Under the pieces are notes generated by a model. That model saw nothing but the letters and a program-made list of their open reading frames with translations. It searched no databases and had not been told where the DNA came from. DNA of 42,428 nt from Triparma columacea (taxonomy: Eukaryota; Sar; Bolidophyceae; Parmales; Triparmaceae): the NCBI GenBank assembly GCA_030267965.1, contig BRYA01000610.1, positions 1-42,428 of the forward strand, read 5' to 3'. Both the position numbers and the translations under genes were made by a program. Of this stretch, positions 1-11,836 are shown piece by piece; the stretch's first letter is position 1, and every line of letters begins with the position of its first letter.

Positions 1-347
1 GAAGCTGATTTCACCATCTCAATCCCAATGATTAGATACGTTGCGCATCAACAATCCCTCTGAAAATTCAATGCGGTGTCGCTCTTGTGTGCTAGACCTG
101 GAATATGTAGGGCGTGCAGTCTTCCTGAGTTCAATAGTAGATGAGCTCGGTACAAAAAGGCACTACCATGTTGAAGACCGATTTCACATTCTCAAAGCCA
201 ATGATTAGATACGTTGCGCCTCAACAATCCCTCTGAAAATCCAATGCAGTGTCAGTCTATTGTGTTAGTCCCAGAATATATAGGTCTCCTAATGTACCTG
301 ACTTCATTAGTAGATGAGATGATAACAAAAAGGCACCCTTCCCTACA
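1..347. repeat. Diverged tandem repeat, two 173-bp units
   Basis: Two adjacent units align with a period of 173 bp. The block AATGATTAGATACGTTGCGC starts at 27 and again at 200, followed in both units by CAACAATCCCTCTGAAAAT. The unit ends also match (TAGTAGATGAG, then ACAAAAAGGCAC). The first unit touches the left edge, so the array may continue outside the window. The copies differ by scattered substitutions and small indels. No open frame is shared by both units, so I treat the block as non-coding. Confidence 0.85.
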
Positions 348-754
348 AGAGCTCACAACACCCAAATCCAGCAAGCAAATGCGTAGCATCTACTCGCCCT
401 TGGTACTGTCGCCTTTCTCCCTATATTCAATAATAATGTAGCTTTGAAACAACGTTCATCGCATTTCCTCCCTCTCCCATTCCCTTGCCTCCAACCCAAC
501 CCGCCTGCTTCATTTCCCTTAATCCTATCTCTAATGTGCACACGCCCTGGAATAAATAGGTTCGATTACAACATAAACAACGTCGCTTAATTTTCTTTCG
601 GCATTTTCTCTCTTCAAATCAGTCACTGTCTGAGTCCATTCCTGCGTCAATTCTCTTTTGTCTTTCCCTTCGTCACCCTCAAGCGCATTGTCTGTCGAGC
701 GCGGAGAGGTTCGTCACTGTCCCACTCTTGAAGGAATCCTCTACAGTCGTCACC
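348..754. other. Intergenic stretch with no gene recognised
   Basis: This holds the probable 3' flank of the large minus-strand receptor gene, whose stop codon is at 755-757. Short open frames exist but look random and have no recognisable domain. A phrase resembling the middle of the 173-bp repeat (CTGGAATAAATAGG) occurs near 547, possibly a decayed extra copy. I see nothing else here. Confidence 0.5.
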
Positions 755-3700
755 TTAAATAGAGAAATCGTCATGCTGATTCTTGTAGAAGTTGTCTGGT
801 GCTGATGACGATCCCCTCAATCTCGAGCCCTTCCCTCTCCCAGCATTCCCAAACCCCCTGCCCGGTGATCTTGCTCCCGAGAAAACCCTGGCTCTCTCGA
901 TGTGTGGGGCGAGGTTCCTGGTATCTTGAAGCGGGTTAATCACCTTTTCGATGGGTCGCTGGTTTGGCGGCGACGCTCCTGGTAGCGGTAGAGGAATTTC
1001 TACGCTGTCATCTTCAACTCCATGGTCACCACAACCAGGTACTATTGCCTCAAAGGCCTTCCTCTTCTCCTCTTTCTGCCTCCTCCCTACCTTTGAGCTC
1101 AATGCGCCTCCGGCAAGCTCAATGGCCCCACTGCTAATACTCCTGAGCTTGTTGCTAATTCTCTTCCCCAGACTGGTCATCTCTAGAGATTTTGCTGCTT
1201 CCTTCGCACCAGAGTAGCTCCTCGCGAGCTTCCTCACGTCGTCCATGGCGCCGCCCACCTCCACGTTGATTGCCGCCCCTTTAGTGCCGCCCTGGATCCA
1301 ACCCTGATATACGAGTAGCACCGGGCCCATAAACTGCATTCCTGCTAAGCACATGTCGAACGTTGCCTTGTTGTAGTTGTCCTCATCGCTGATGTCCACC
1401 TTGATGCACAGCGCTGCGAGCATGGTGAAAAAGAGCTGGAATTGGGCCAGCTCTGCTAGCTTGTCGACCTTGTCGCTCACGAAGGGCTTATATGTGGCGT
1501 AGATCTTTATGGAGCAGATGCAGATGATGAGGTTGAGAACAATCTGGCTCGGTGTGTTTGGACGGAGGAGGACCTGCCCTCCCGTGAGGAGTAGACGGCG
1601 AAGCGTCTCAAATACTTCGAACCACCAGCAATGGGGCTCGTACGCCTCGTACAGGAACTTCAGCCTGCTCAGCCTCGTGTGCTTTCCCTCCATTTCTTCC
1701 CTCCGCCTCAGCGCCTCATCCATGGCGCCTTTCTCGCTCAAGGTAACTTCGACAGCAAGCTGAGTCACATTGTCATGTCCCACGTGCCAGAACACACGGC
1801 TCACATTGCTCTGTTGCGCTATGAATTCGAGGAGTGGCTTGTGAGATTCGCTCAGGGTTTTAATCCATGTCGTCTCTAAGATGAGTAGGCCGCTCTCTGC
1901 AGCGGCCTCGATCTTGTCGGCGCTCGTGATGTAGTCAGATACGCGTGCTACCACTACCGTCTTCTTCGCCTTTTCGGTGACCTCCTCCTGCCCCTCGGTA
2001 ACCACCTCTTCCTCTTCTTCCTCAACCACCAGCTTGACAATCTTGGTGTTCACAAGCTTGTCTTGTCCGCAGTCGAGCAGCAACTCGCTCTCGTCACCCA
2101 GCAGCCGCGCCGGAAGGAGGTGCTGGAGTCTTGGATGGAGCACCGTGGCCAACCCTCCTTGGGCCCTGGCTAGCAGCACGTAGTAGAACAGAGGGATACC
2201 TATTGGGTAAACGAAAACCATCGCCACCGCATAGCACTGAAATGCAATGTGAGTCGTGCTCTCACAGTCGATGTTCATGTCGCTCTTGAGCACCCATTGC
2301 CCCGGCTTCCCATCGATGCTGTCCAGCTGGTCGCACGCAAACGTGTTCAGGATCTTCGTCGAGGTTGTCGGGAGCACCAAGAAGGAGAGGAAGAGGAATG
2401 CATTAAAGAGCTCCTCGCGGAACGCCTGGGATCCCGTGCCACGAGACTTCAGCCTCGTGTAAAGGCCGAGGAGCGCGCCGAATGCAAGCAGCGGGAGGAT
2501 TGTATAGACCAGGAGTTGGCGGTGGTAGTTGGTAGGGAAGATGCACCCCATCGGGGTCAGGGAGAGGAAGTCCAGGTTGGCGAACGCGACTACGAGAGAG
2601 GAGCGAAAAAGAGTTAGAGAGGGACGCCATTAACAGATGGATCTTTCGCTCGCTCACGCGCACGCACATACGCTCATCACTCTGGCAAAGAGGTCGGGGA
2701 AGCGGATGCCGAAGTTGAAGGAAAAGCCGCTCACAATCTGGACGTAGGAGAGCAGGATTTTCGAGACAGTTTGTACGCCTTGGCGAAACTTTTGCGCTGC
2801 CTTGACCTTCTTTCCCAGCAGCTTCTTCTTAGCGAGCACTCGCTTGACATCATCAGCAGTGCTCTCCAGCGCTTCCACGTCCCCTTGCTTGTTCTTGCGC
2901 CGCTTGTAGTTGAAGTAGGCCAATGGGAGGAGCAGGAGGAGTGCAAAGAGCGTGACCCCGAGGGCGATGGTCAGCGTCTGATCCCCACCACACCGCACGC
3001 ACTGCATCCCCGACGTGCTGCTACCAACACCAGAGAAGCCGGGCTTGCACACTCCACAGTAGGGTCCGGTGTGCCCTTCATCGCAGTAGGAGGAAGGATT
3101 GGCGCCACCCAAGCATGCGCTGTCAGAGAAGCAGCGGCGGATGTCGACTGAGTTTTCAGAGTTGCGCCAATAATTGGGCTCCAGGTGGAGGGTCGTCACG
3201 TTCATTGAAGTGACGTTCTTGCTGACTCCTTCTTGGACAGCTTCGCAATCTCCGGTCACAGTGCTCTTGAAAAAGCCAACCGTACAGCCGCAGTCACCCT
3301 CTGTGCGTGCGCCCATGTGCTCTGTCGTGGATCCTTTGACAGCGTTGCTGCAGAATGAGCAGGTTTGGCTCCCGGAACTCGCAGCGTACTTTCCAACCTC
3401 ACAGGGCAAGCAGTCGTCGAGAAACCCGGTACTGTACCTACCGACGGGACAGGGCGTGCTGGACAAGCGGACGCCGTTGACAGCAGAGATCTCGGTCCCT
3501 GGGAGCGCCAGGGAGCAGACGGAAGCACCAGGAACGTGAGAGAACTCGCCTGGCTTGGAACACTCGTCGCAGCTCATCTCGCCGCCCGTTGACGCAGTGC
3601 CGATAGGGCACGGGAGGCAGGCAGAGCGAGCCTCGTTGGAATGCGTGCCGGGAGGGCACAGTGTGCACGTCGTCTGGGCCCCTAGCGAGATCGTCCCAGG

Positions 3701-6700
3701 CTTACAAGGTGTGCAATAGTTGCAGGGAGACTGTTGATCATAGCCGCACTTGCTGTATTGCGAGTTGTCTCCAGGGAAGTTGGACTGGTAATCGCCGATT
3801 GAGCCCGAAGGATCGAAGAAGTTTCCTGTTGTCTCAAGGATGAGCTTGCCGTACTCGCCTTTCTTGCAGCCCTTGAACACAGTTGCGTCGGTCTCAATGT
3901 AGATGTTGCTGTACTTCATGTCGCCCGAACCATGGCCGGAGGTCGCCTCGGCGATCTGGAGGATAGCTCCCTCAGACACCCAGACGTCTTTTAGGTAAGG
4001 GTCAAGTGCAGTGCTTGAGCTGAAGGTGGTGTCCACAAGTGTCACTGTGCCAGAAGAGAGCATTATACCTGTGGTCTATCGACGCGCAGGGGGGAGGGGG
4101 GGGGGTTAGAGTCGGGGGTGGGGAGTACGGCATGTACTTCAGTCACTCACATTGCTCTGCAGATGTCTGATCTCGCACGAAGTGATCGTAACGATCGAGT
4201 TTAGAACTTGTATCGACTTAGGGTATCCTCCCATGATGACAAGCCCGGTTAGAAAGACGCCTTCTGCATTCTCAATGTCTAGAACAGACCTCGAATCGCA
4301 TCTATTCGCTTGCGCGTCGATGATACACTTGGCCACCACGTCTGTGCACTGCAGGGTAATAGGCATCCTGATCAACCACCCCCAATCGTCACTGAAATCC
4401 TGCACCAACTTGCCAGTACCCGCTTCCCAATCAACCACATCGCCATCAACCGCCCCGTCCACCGCTGCCCTGACCAAACTCGTGGTGACAGCACACCCAG
4501 TCCCACGATGCCAGACTGAGGTGCCGAGCTCCTCGCATGTCGTGCATGAGGAGCTCCCGTACTCGCTGACTTTACCAGGCGGGCAGAGTTGGCAGATCAT
4601 AGAGTTTACCCCAGTGCTGTAAGTTCCAGCTTTGCAGTCCATGCAAGCCGCGACGCCGGTGGTGTCACTGAACTTACCTGCCACACACTCCTCGCACTCG
4701 TCACCAGGCGCGAGGAAGGTGCATGACACTCCGACATCGTAATCATTGTTTGTTCCAGTGGGCCTGAAGACTGGGCACGAGTCAAGATTGGACTCAGTTC
4801 CTGCACAGAACACTGCGTAGCCATTGCCAGATCCATTGTCCGTGTCCATCCTGTAGACTTTGAAGGAACTGACCAACGAATATCCCAGCTCATTCCCTAG
4901 CTGCCGGCATGCAACAGTGGACTCGGCCTCGCCGCCGTCGCTCCCTGATCCTCCGAAGCTATAAGTGCTGGCGCCGTCACTTTTAATGGTCACCCAGTCG
5001 TCGCCGACCTTGACCTCGAGCCTGCCCTGCACCTGACCGTCGGAGTCGAACGACGGCGTGCCTGACGCAGTCTGTAGCCGGACCCCCGTCGTGTTTGGAA
5101 AGATTCCACTTGGTACCACAAGTATGTTCCCACTACCGAGCGTGCAGCCGCATGCGCTTCTGTCCTCGCTGCTCCTTAAGCCGGACGGGCACTCGGTGCA
5201 AGCACTGGCACTTGACGCCGCCGGTGTTTCGCTCGCCTTGCCGGCCTCGCACTGAGAAGAGCAAATCAGATAGTTGGGTTTATTAGTTATATCCCCCAAG
5301 AGGAATTCGCTTTGCTCACGCCCAGTCCTTACCTGCTTGCAGTTATCGGCGCTCGCAGAGCCCACTACAGTGCTAAACGACCCCGCCGGGCAACCCACGC
5401 ACTCAGCAGTGCCTGTGGTGCCAGTGAACTTGCCCGCCACGCACTCAGTGCAAGCTGCGGCGCTCGATGCCGCCAGTATCGCGCTCGCCTTGCCGGCCTC
5501 ACACTGCGGAGCGCAGTTAGATAAACTAGATTTTCGTTTGTGATCGCTTCGCACGCAGCCCTTACCTTCTGGCAGTCGTCGGCACTCACTGAGCCCATCA
5601 GGATGCTGTATGATCCAGCTGCGCACCCAATACACCTAGTAGCTCCGATGGCCGCGTTGGCGTATGTCCCGCTGGGGCAATCGCCACAGTTGGAAGCGCT
5701 CGTAGCCGCCGGATTTGCGCTCGCCTTGCCGGCCTTGCACTGTGAAGATCAAAGTGAGTTAGTGCAAGCTTTTCTTCGCACCCAATTTGCCCCTCCACGA
5801 CCCTCACCTGCTCGCAACTCGTGGCCCCTCTCGTGCTGCTGTACAATCCGGCTACGCAGTCCATGCAAACCGCATTGCTTGTGGTGTTGCTGTACTTGCC
5901 CGCCACGCACTCCTCGCAGTCATCGCTAGGCACGAGGAAGGTGCACGACACTCCAACATCGTATATGTGATTGGCAGCGACATCGGAGTATGTGGGCCCC
6001 GGCACGCACGATGTGATTGCCGCCTCCATTCCAAAACACGTGAAGGTGGCCACTTGTGCCCCAGACCCGTCATTCGTGTCGTCCCTGCCGACCTTGCTGG
6101 CGCTGACCAGCGTGTAGCCCAGCTCGTTGCCAAGCTGTCGGCACGCAACAGTGGACTCGGCCTCGCCACCAGTGCTATCTGATCCTCCAAAGCTGTCTGC
6201 AACACCGCCAACGGTGAACCAGTCGTCACCAACCTTGACCTCGAGCCTGCCCTGCACCTGGCCGTCGGAGTCGAACGACGGCGTGCCCTTGTCGGTCCGC
6301 AGCCGGATCCCCATCGTGTCGGGAACGACTCCACTCGGCTTCAGAATCACGGTCCCTCTGCCGAACCCACAGGTGCAATTGCTTCTGTCGTCGCTGCTTA
6401 TTTTTCCAGACGGGCACTCAGTGCAAGCAGCGGCACCTGACGCCGAGAAATTCCCGCTCGCCTTGCCAGCCTCGCACTATAGCGCAAGAAGAAAGGGATT
6501 AGCGTTAACATTCTTTTTCGCTTTCGCTTCTTCGCATCGCTCCTGCTCAATCTTACCTGCTCGCAGCTTGTCGCCCCCGCGTTGCTGTACGACCCGGCTG
6601 CGCACCCAACGCACCTAGTAGCTCCGATGGCAATGTTGGCGTATGTCCCGCTGGGGCAATCGCTACAGACGGCAGCGTTCGTCGCTGCCGGAGTCACGCT

Positions 6701-9253
6701 TGCCTTGCCAGCCTCGCACTGCAGCGAGCAAAGTGAGTTAATGACAGCATTTCTGCAGCAATTTAATTGCGCTCCGCCCTTCTTTGACCCTCACCTTCTC
6801 ACAGCTCGTCGCCCCTGCGCTACTATACGACCCAACATCGCAGTCGGTGCAAGTTGTGACACCAATGGTGTTACTGTACTTGCCCGCCACACACTCTTCG
6901 CACTCAGCGCCAGGCCCGAGGAAGGTGCACGACAGCCCGACATCGTATTCGTGGTTAGTATCGTAGAAACCACTGTGCTCAAACATTGTACACGAGTCAA
7001 GGGTCGACTCCGTCCCTGCACAAATTACTTTGTAGACCATGCCAGACCCGTCGTCCGTGTCGTCACTTTCGACCTTGCTGGCCCTGACCAGCGTGAAGCC
7101 CAGCTCGTTGCCCAGCTGTCGGCACGCAATGGTGGTAATGGTGGGATCATTGTACCCTAAGTCGGCGATTGTATTCCAGTTATTAGGGCATTCGCCGTTG
7201 AAATCCTTGGCCTCGAGTCTGCCCAGTACCTTGCCTTTCGAGTCAAACAACGGCAAACCTGATGAGATTTGTAGCCGGATCCCTGTCGTGATGGGTAAGA
7301 CAAGACCTGAAATCGGCCCGGGATGCGTGTTCCTGCTACCGGGCCCGCAAAGGCAATACGTCTGGTCTCCCGAGGGCTGACCAGAAACGCACTCGTTGCA
7401 AGCAGTCGCTGCCGGAGGAGCGACCTTGCCGGCCTCGCACTGAGCGAGCGATGTGGGTTAGCGCCAGCTATTCTTTGTGCTCGATTTGCTAAAATCCCCC
7501 TTCTATCCCTCCCTCCCCCCTTTCATCCGAGCGAAGAAAGCGCAAAAGCAAACATGGTGGCGACTTGCTTTCCCCCCCTCAACTACCTCATAATTAACGC
7601 TTTGTTCGCTCACGCACTCGCATCGTCCCTCCTCGACACTCACCATCTCGCAGCTCGTCGCCCCCGCCGTGCTGCTGTACGAACCAGCTGCGCAATTTGA
7701 GCAAGCGCTGATATTGGTGGTATTGCTGTACTTGCTGTACTTGCCCGCCACGCACTCCTCGCAGTCATCGCTAGGCGCGAGAAAGGTACAGGACACCCCT
7801 ACATCGTAATCGTGGTTGTCATAACAACCAGGATAGAACGATTTACACGAGTCCAGGGTCGACTCCGTTCCTGCACAATCGACCTTGTACATTGTGCCTA
7901 AGCCACCAGACCCGTCATCCGTGTCATCCATGCCGACCTTGCTGGCGCTGACTAGCGTGTAGCCCAGCTCGTTGCCCAGCTGTCGGCATGCAACCGTGAC
8001 CTCGTCCTCGGCACTGCCGTCGAAACCTTCCACTGTGTCGCAAACGGTCGCCCAGTCGTGACCAACCTTGACCTCGAGCCTGCCCTGCACCTGGCCTTCG
8101 GAGTCGAACGACGGCGTGCCCTCGTCGGTCCGCAGCCGGATCCCCATCGTGTCGGGAACGACTCCTCTCGGCGTCAGCATCACACTCTTGCTACCGGGCA
8201 CGCAGAGGCACTTAGTCCTGTCCTCGTTGCTAGTAGCTAGAGCGTGGCACTTGGTGCAAGTGGCGGCACCTGGAGTCGTGCTCGCCGTGCCGGCCTCGCA
8301 CGGCGTGCAGCTCGCCGCCCCCGAATTGCTGTATGACCCAGCCACGCAGTCAATGCAAGGCTCAACGCCGATAGTGTTGCTGTACTTACCCGCCACGCAC
8401 TCCTCGCACTCCTCGCCAAACGCGAGGAAGGTGCACGAGACTCCCACATCGTACCAGTGGAAGTTAGGGCTGCCCCCCCAAACACCAAACGAGGTGCATG
8501 AGTCGACAGTCGACTCCGTTCCAGCACATGTCACCTCATACTGCGTGCCAGACCCATCGAATGTAGGACCGTTGAATTGTCTACTTCCGACTTTGCTGGC
8601 GCTGACCAGCGTGTAGCCCAGCTCGTTGCCCAGCTGTCGGCATGCAACCGTAGCTTCGGCCTCGCCGTCGCCGCTTTTGAAACCTGCCCATTCGGCAACG
8701 GTGGCCCAGTCATTGCCTACCTTGACCTCGAGCCTGCCCTGCACCTGGATTTTGGAGTCGAACGATGGTGATATCGTCGATCCTGTGCAAGTCGCCTCGT
8801 GGTTGGTGCTGTTGACAATCACATTGCCGCTACAGACGCGCAGCCGAATCCCTGCCGTTTCCGGAACGGTGACGCCGGTCAGATTCAGCAACGGGAGCCC
8901 GTTGCTGAGTCCGCAGCCCGCCCTTGCGTCCCCTGCACTTCCAATCCTGCTGCAAATGCAGAGCGTCAGTAAGAAGATCCAGTACCCGGAGATCAATGAT
9001 TTGCCCTTGTGGGGGCCAACTTCGGGGGCGTCGACGAGGAGTGTCCCCTCTTCTTTCCCCCCTGGGAGGTCATCATACACTTCAATAATGCCTTTCTCAA
9101 TGTACGTAATCTGTTGTGGGCAGGGGTGGAGTTAGGGTTAGGGTTATAGGGTTAGGATTTCGTCGTATGGGGAACCATTCGGCGTCTTCGCATGTTTGCT
9201 ACATCTCCCCAATACACACTTCCTGAACTCCCCTTCCCACTTCTTACCTCCAT
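755..9253 (-). CDS. Giant SRCR / GCC2-GCC3 multi-pass membrane receptor-like protein
   Basis: Ten exons (9253-9248, 9110-7644, 7439-6795, 6718-6557, 6476-5808, 5739-5566, 5503-5333, 5251-4151, 4075-2668, 2589-755) encode about 2,545 residues. After about 40 residues a hydrophobic stretch (WIFLLTLCI) looks like a signal or anchor. Five SRCR domains follow, each with a VACRQLGNELG-type motif, a CxGxESxxxSC motif and a YDVGxSCTF end. They alternate with ephrin-receptor-like GCC2/GCC3 cysteine modules. Next comes a beta-helix-like segment (around residues 1340-1530), more GCC2/GCC3 repeats, a strong TM near 1835 and a C-terminal bundle of about seven further hydrophobic segments with a long charged insertion. 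Such C-terminal bundles in stramenopiles are often compared with TRP channels; that is an inference. All splice junctions keep frame; the last one is phase 1 with donor GTGCGT. The first exon codes only Met-Glu and is the least certain part. A cell-surface sensor or adhesion role is plausible but unproven. Confidence 0.85.
5006..8769 (-). repeat. Four near-identical SRCR-coding DNA blocks
   Basis: Blocks of about 50 bp at 5006-5062, 6231-6288, 8064-8120 and 8719-8769 share nearly identical DNA, including TGACCTCGAGCCTGCCCTGC and GAGTCGAACGA. They encode the same stretch of separate SRCR domains (RLEVKVG and neighbours). Conservation at synonymous positions points to recent duplication or gene conversion inside the receptor gene. 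The third SRCR domain, at about 7140-7250, is more diverged. Confidence 0.85.
9131..9156. repeat. Short interstitial telomere-like TTAGGG tract
   Basis: The plus strand reads GTTAGGGTTAGGGTTATAGG followed by GTTAGG: three near-perfect TTAGGG units and one with an extra TA. It lies in the first intron of the giant receptor gene (9111-9247), about 20 bp upstream of the acceptor. On the transcribed strand it reads CCCTAA, so it may simply supply a pyrimidine tract and branch-point-like CTAAC. Confidence 0.7.
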
Positions 9254-9481
9254 GATCCCTAGCAACAACAAATTACGCTACTAAGTACTTTCGCCAGCGG
9301 GTGGTAGCTTACACGACGACGGTTATGACGGTGGTCGACGGATGTTTGGTTTTTAAGTGTGTCTAGGAAGACAGGGTTGGCCAAAGATTGGCTTGGTCCG
9401 CTCTAGGAATTCCATTTCGGAAAGAATAGTTTGAGGAAAGTAGGAATAGAATTTTCTTTTGTGTCACCGACTTGAAACTGC

Positions 9482-11836
9482 TTACACCCCTGCCTTTTTG
9501 ATATTCAACGCCCTTAGCTCCTGGTTATGCTTGATGGCGTCCTTGAGTTCCTCCTCTCTGAGCCTGTTTTCCTTCCTTAGGTCCTCTACCCGCCTGAGTT
9601 TCTCGTCGAGCTCTGCAAACTGCTCGTTCTGCATCTTGTTAAGGCGCTCGTACTCGTTCTTGAGCAAGTTTTTCTTCATGTTGGCTGCGAGGGCAATGCG
9701 CATACTTGCCCTCCTCTCATCGGCGGCCCTTTGCTCCTCGTTGTCTTCCTCCTCTCCGCCCTTGCCCTCGTCCGCCAGCTGTTGCTCCTCATTGGGTGGT
9801 CCCGTGCTGAATTTTTCGATCTTTCTCCTGAATTCCTCTGCCTTTCCAGCCTCGTCCTCCCTCGCCGCCCTGGCCGCCTTCTCCCTCTCGGCCTTCTTCT
9901 TGGCGATGATCATGTCTCTCTGACGCTTCAGGTGCTCCGCCCTTTTTTGCATGTCCTCCTCGGTCATTTTAGCCTGTTTCTGAAGTTCCTCCTGCTTCTT
10001 CCTCTGCTCCTCGAGCAACTGGTGGTTTCTTCGAAAGGCTTCCTCGGCCTGCTCCTTCCTGACGTTCATTTCTTCCTGCAGCTCGCTGATCTTCTTGATA
10101 GGGGCGAGCGGCTTGAGGCCTCCGAGGACCCCTCCTCCGATCGAAGGAAGTCTCCCATCGTCGTCGTCGTCGTCGTCCTTCCTTTCCTTCTTCTTCTTCT
10201 TCTTCTTCTCCTTCTTCTTCTTCTTCTTCTTGATGACCTTCAGCCCGCCCTCCTGATCCAGTGCCCCCACGACCTCCGCCTCGAGCACCGGCTCGGCCTC
10301 CTGTATTACCTTGTCGTCGGCGGCCTCTGCCGTCTTGGTCTTGACAGGGGTCGGCACGGCCTTCGCGTCGATGACATTGTCCTCCATGACCTTGGCTTCT
10401 GCAGCGTCGATGACGCCCTCCTCCTCCATGCCCCTTCCGCCCGCCTCCCCCTCATCCCTCCCGTCCTCTCCGATGTAATGCTCGAAACTTGGGCTGGTCG
10501 CCTTTGCCGGTGTCCCTCCGTACAGGACACTGTCTCCGGCCTCTCCCAAATCATCCTCGTCCTCGCTCTCGTCGTCGTCGCTATCTTCCTCCCTCGCGTG
10601 CGGCTTCTTGTCTTCAGCAATCATCATTGCTTCGTGCCCGCCAATCCCCCCATCGTCGTCTTGCCCCGTGGCGTCCATCCTCTTGGCCTCCATCTTGGCA
10701 TCGTGGAGCTCTTGCTCGTGCAGAGCCAGCGACGCGGCGATAGCCTGCTCCAGCTGCAGCCTCTCGAACTCCTCCTGCTTGTGGAAGATCTCCAACTCTG
10801 TCATGTTGGCTTGTATAGCCTCCTTGAGCTGCTTCTCCATGACGGTCCCCTCCGCCGCCGAGGCCATGCCTCCATCGCTTCCCTTCTCCTCCTCGCCATT
10901 CCTCTCCTCCAGCGCCATCCTCTCGGTAGGTGTCAACTCCTCCGAGGCCTTGAGGGCAGCCTGTAACTGGGCCTACGATGAGGAGCGGAAAGAAGCAGGC
11001 AATGTCAGGCGATGTTTTAAAGAGTCAAGTTCGTTTTGCTGTTGGCTTGTCGCCAGCATGTAACTCACCTCCTCCTCTTCCCTCGTGCTCGCCGGCTTCA
11101 GCTTCACGTTGGCGGACTGCAGAGCCCTCACGGCCTCAAGCTCGAGCTCCATGTTGCGCCTGACCATGAGCTTCTTAAAGGTCAGAAAGTCGTCCATCGC
11201 CACCATCTGGTCGTACACAGACTTGTTGATATCGCTCTTGAACCTGTTTGACGCGCAAGCCTCGTAAAATACTTCCTCCCCAATACCAAACTCCGCAAGT
11301 TTGCTCGTCAGGTGCCTCTCTACTACCTCCTTGAACTCTGCATGAAGATCAGAATAGCAAAATTTGTTCTCATCATCTGCATGGGGATGAGGGGGGAGAG
11401 GAGGGGTCAGGATGGAATAGAGACGTTGAGTAACACCATGGACAAAGGGAAGGCGTTGAAAATGCCGGTAGGTGGTTGGATAGCGCTGCGAGATCTCATT
11501 ATCGACCCTTTTCATGCGCAAAAATTCAATTTCACCCAACTCTCCATCGTCATCCATGCAGATAATCCCAAAAAGATTGTAATCACACCGCCCAAGAGAC
11601 CAATGGCCAAATACCCGAGTGCTCCCTCCACATTCTCAAGCGGAGCTCCACCGGAACAAAAGTCAAGCAACCCAAGAGGTACCATTTTTCCAAACAAACC
11701 GATGCAACGGCCAGAGAGGGGACCCACCATTAGAAAAGACTAGGCAGTTCTCATCAATGAAACCAAACACCTCAGCCTCCCACGCGGGGCTCTTGAGGAT
11801 TTGGGCTACGGACTCAAAGATCCAATCGGTGCTCAT
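9482..11836 (-). CDS. CFAP36: CFAP36 / BART-domain flagellar protein
   Basis: Three exons (11836-11728, 11376-11069, 10972-9482) encode about 635 residues. The N-terminal 135 residues match the BART-type domain of CFAP36 (CCDC104/BARTL1). Recognisable pieces are WIFESVAQILKSPAWEAEVF, FIDENCLVF, YSDLHAEFKEVVE, GIGEEVFYEAC and MDDFLTFKKLMVRRN, in the family order. CFAP36 is a ciliary protein that binds ARL3-type GTPases. The rest is much longer than in animal CFAP36: acidic and charged low-complexity sequence with a lysine run beside an aspartate run (DNA near 10155-10235), then a coiled coil rich in E, K and R. The start is the first ATG in frame; open frame continues upstream without ATG. The gene is divergent from the one at 11988. 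It implies the organism has, or recently had, a flagellated stage. Confidence 0.88.

Noticed and set aside
214..541. Short open frames next to the 173-bp repeat
   Set aside because: They lack motifs, overlap a non-coding repeat, and have no plausible splice partners.
5604..5735. Whether single-module exons 6 and 7 are decayed pseudo-exons
   Set aside because: Both keep open frame, cysteine spacing and matching splice phases, so they are kept as coding.
7440..7643. Longer intron (204 bp) in the receptor gene, considered as a hidden extra exon
   Set aside because: The reading frame continues past the donor, but that stretch loses the cysteine spacing, and the phase-0 donor ATG/GTGAGT with acceptor CTCAG/TGC matches the other module junctions.
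10150..10235. GTC/CTT trinucleotide tracts as an independent microsatellite feature
   Set aside because: They encode the poly-Asp and poly-Lys runs of CFAP36 in frame, so they are described with that gene.
9731..10966. Plus-strand open frame of about 410 codons antisense to CFAP36
   Set aside because: It is leucine-rich nonsense opposite the coiled-coil exon, a mirror of biased codons, with no domain and no splice support.
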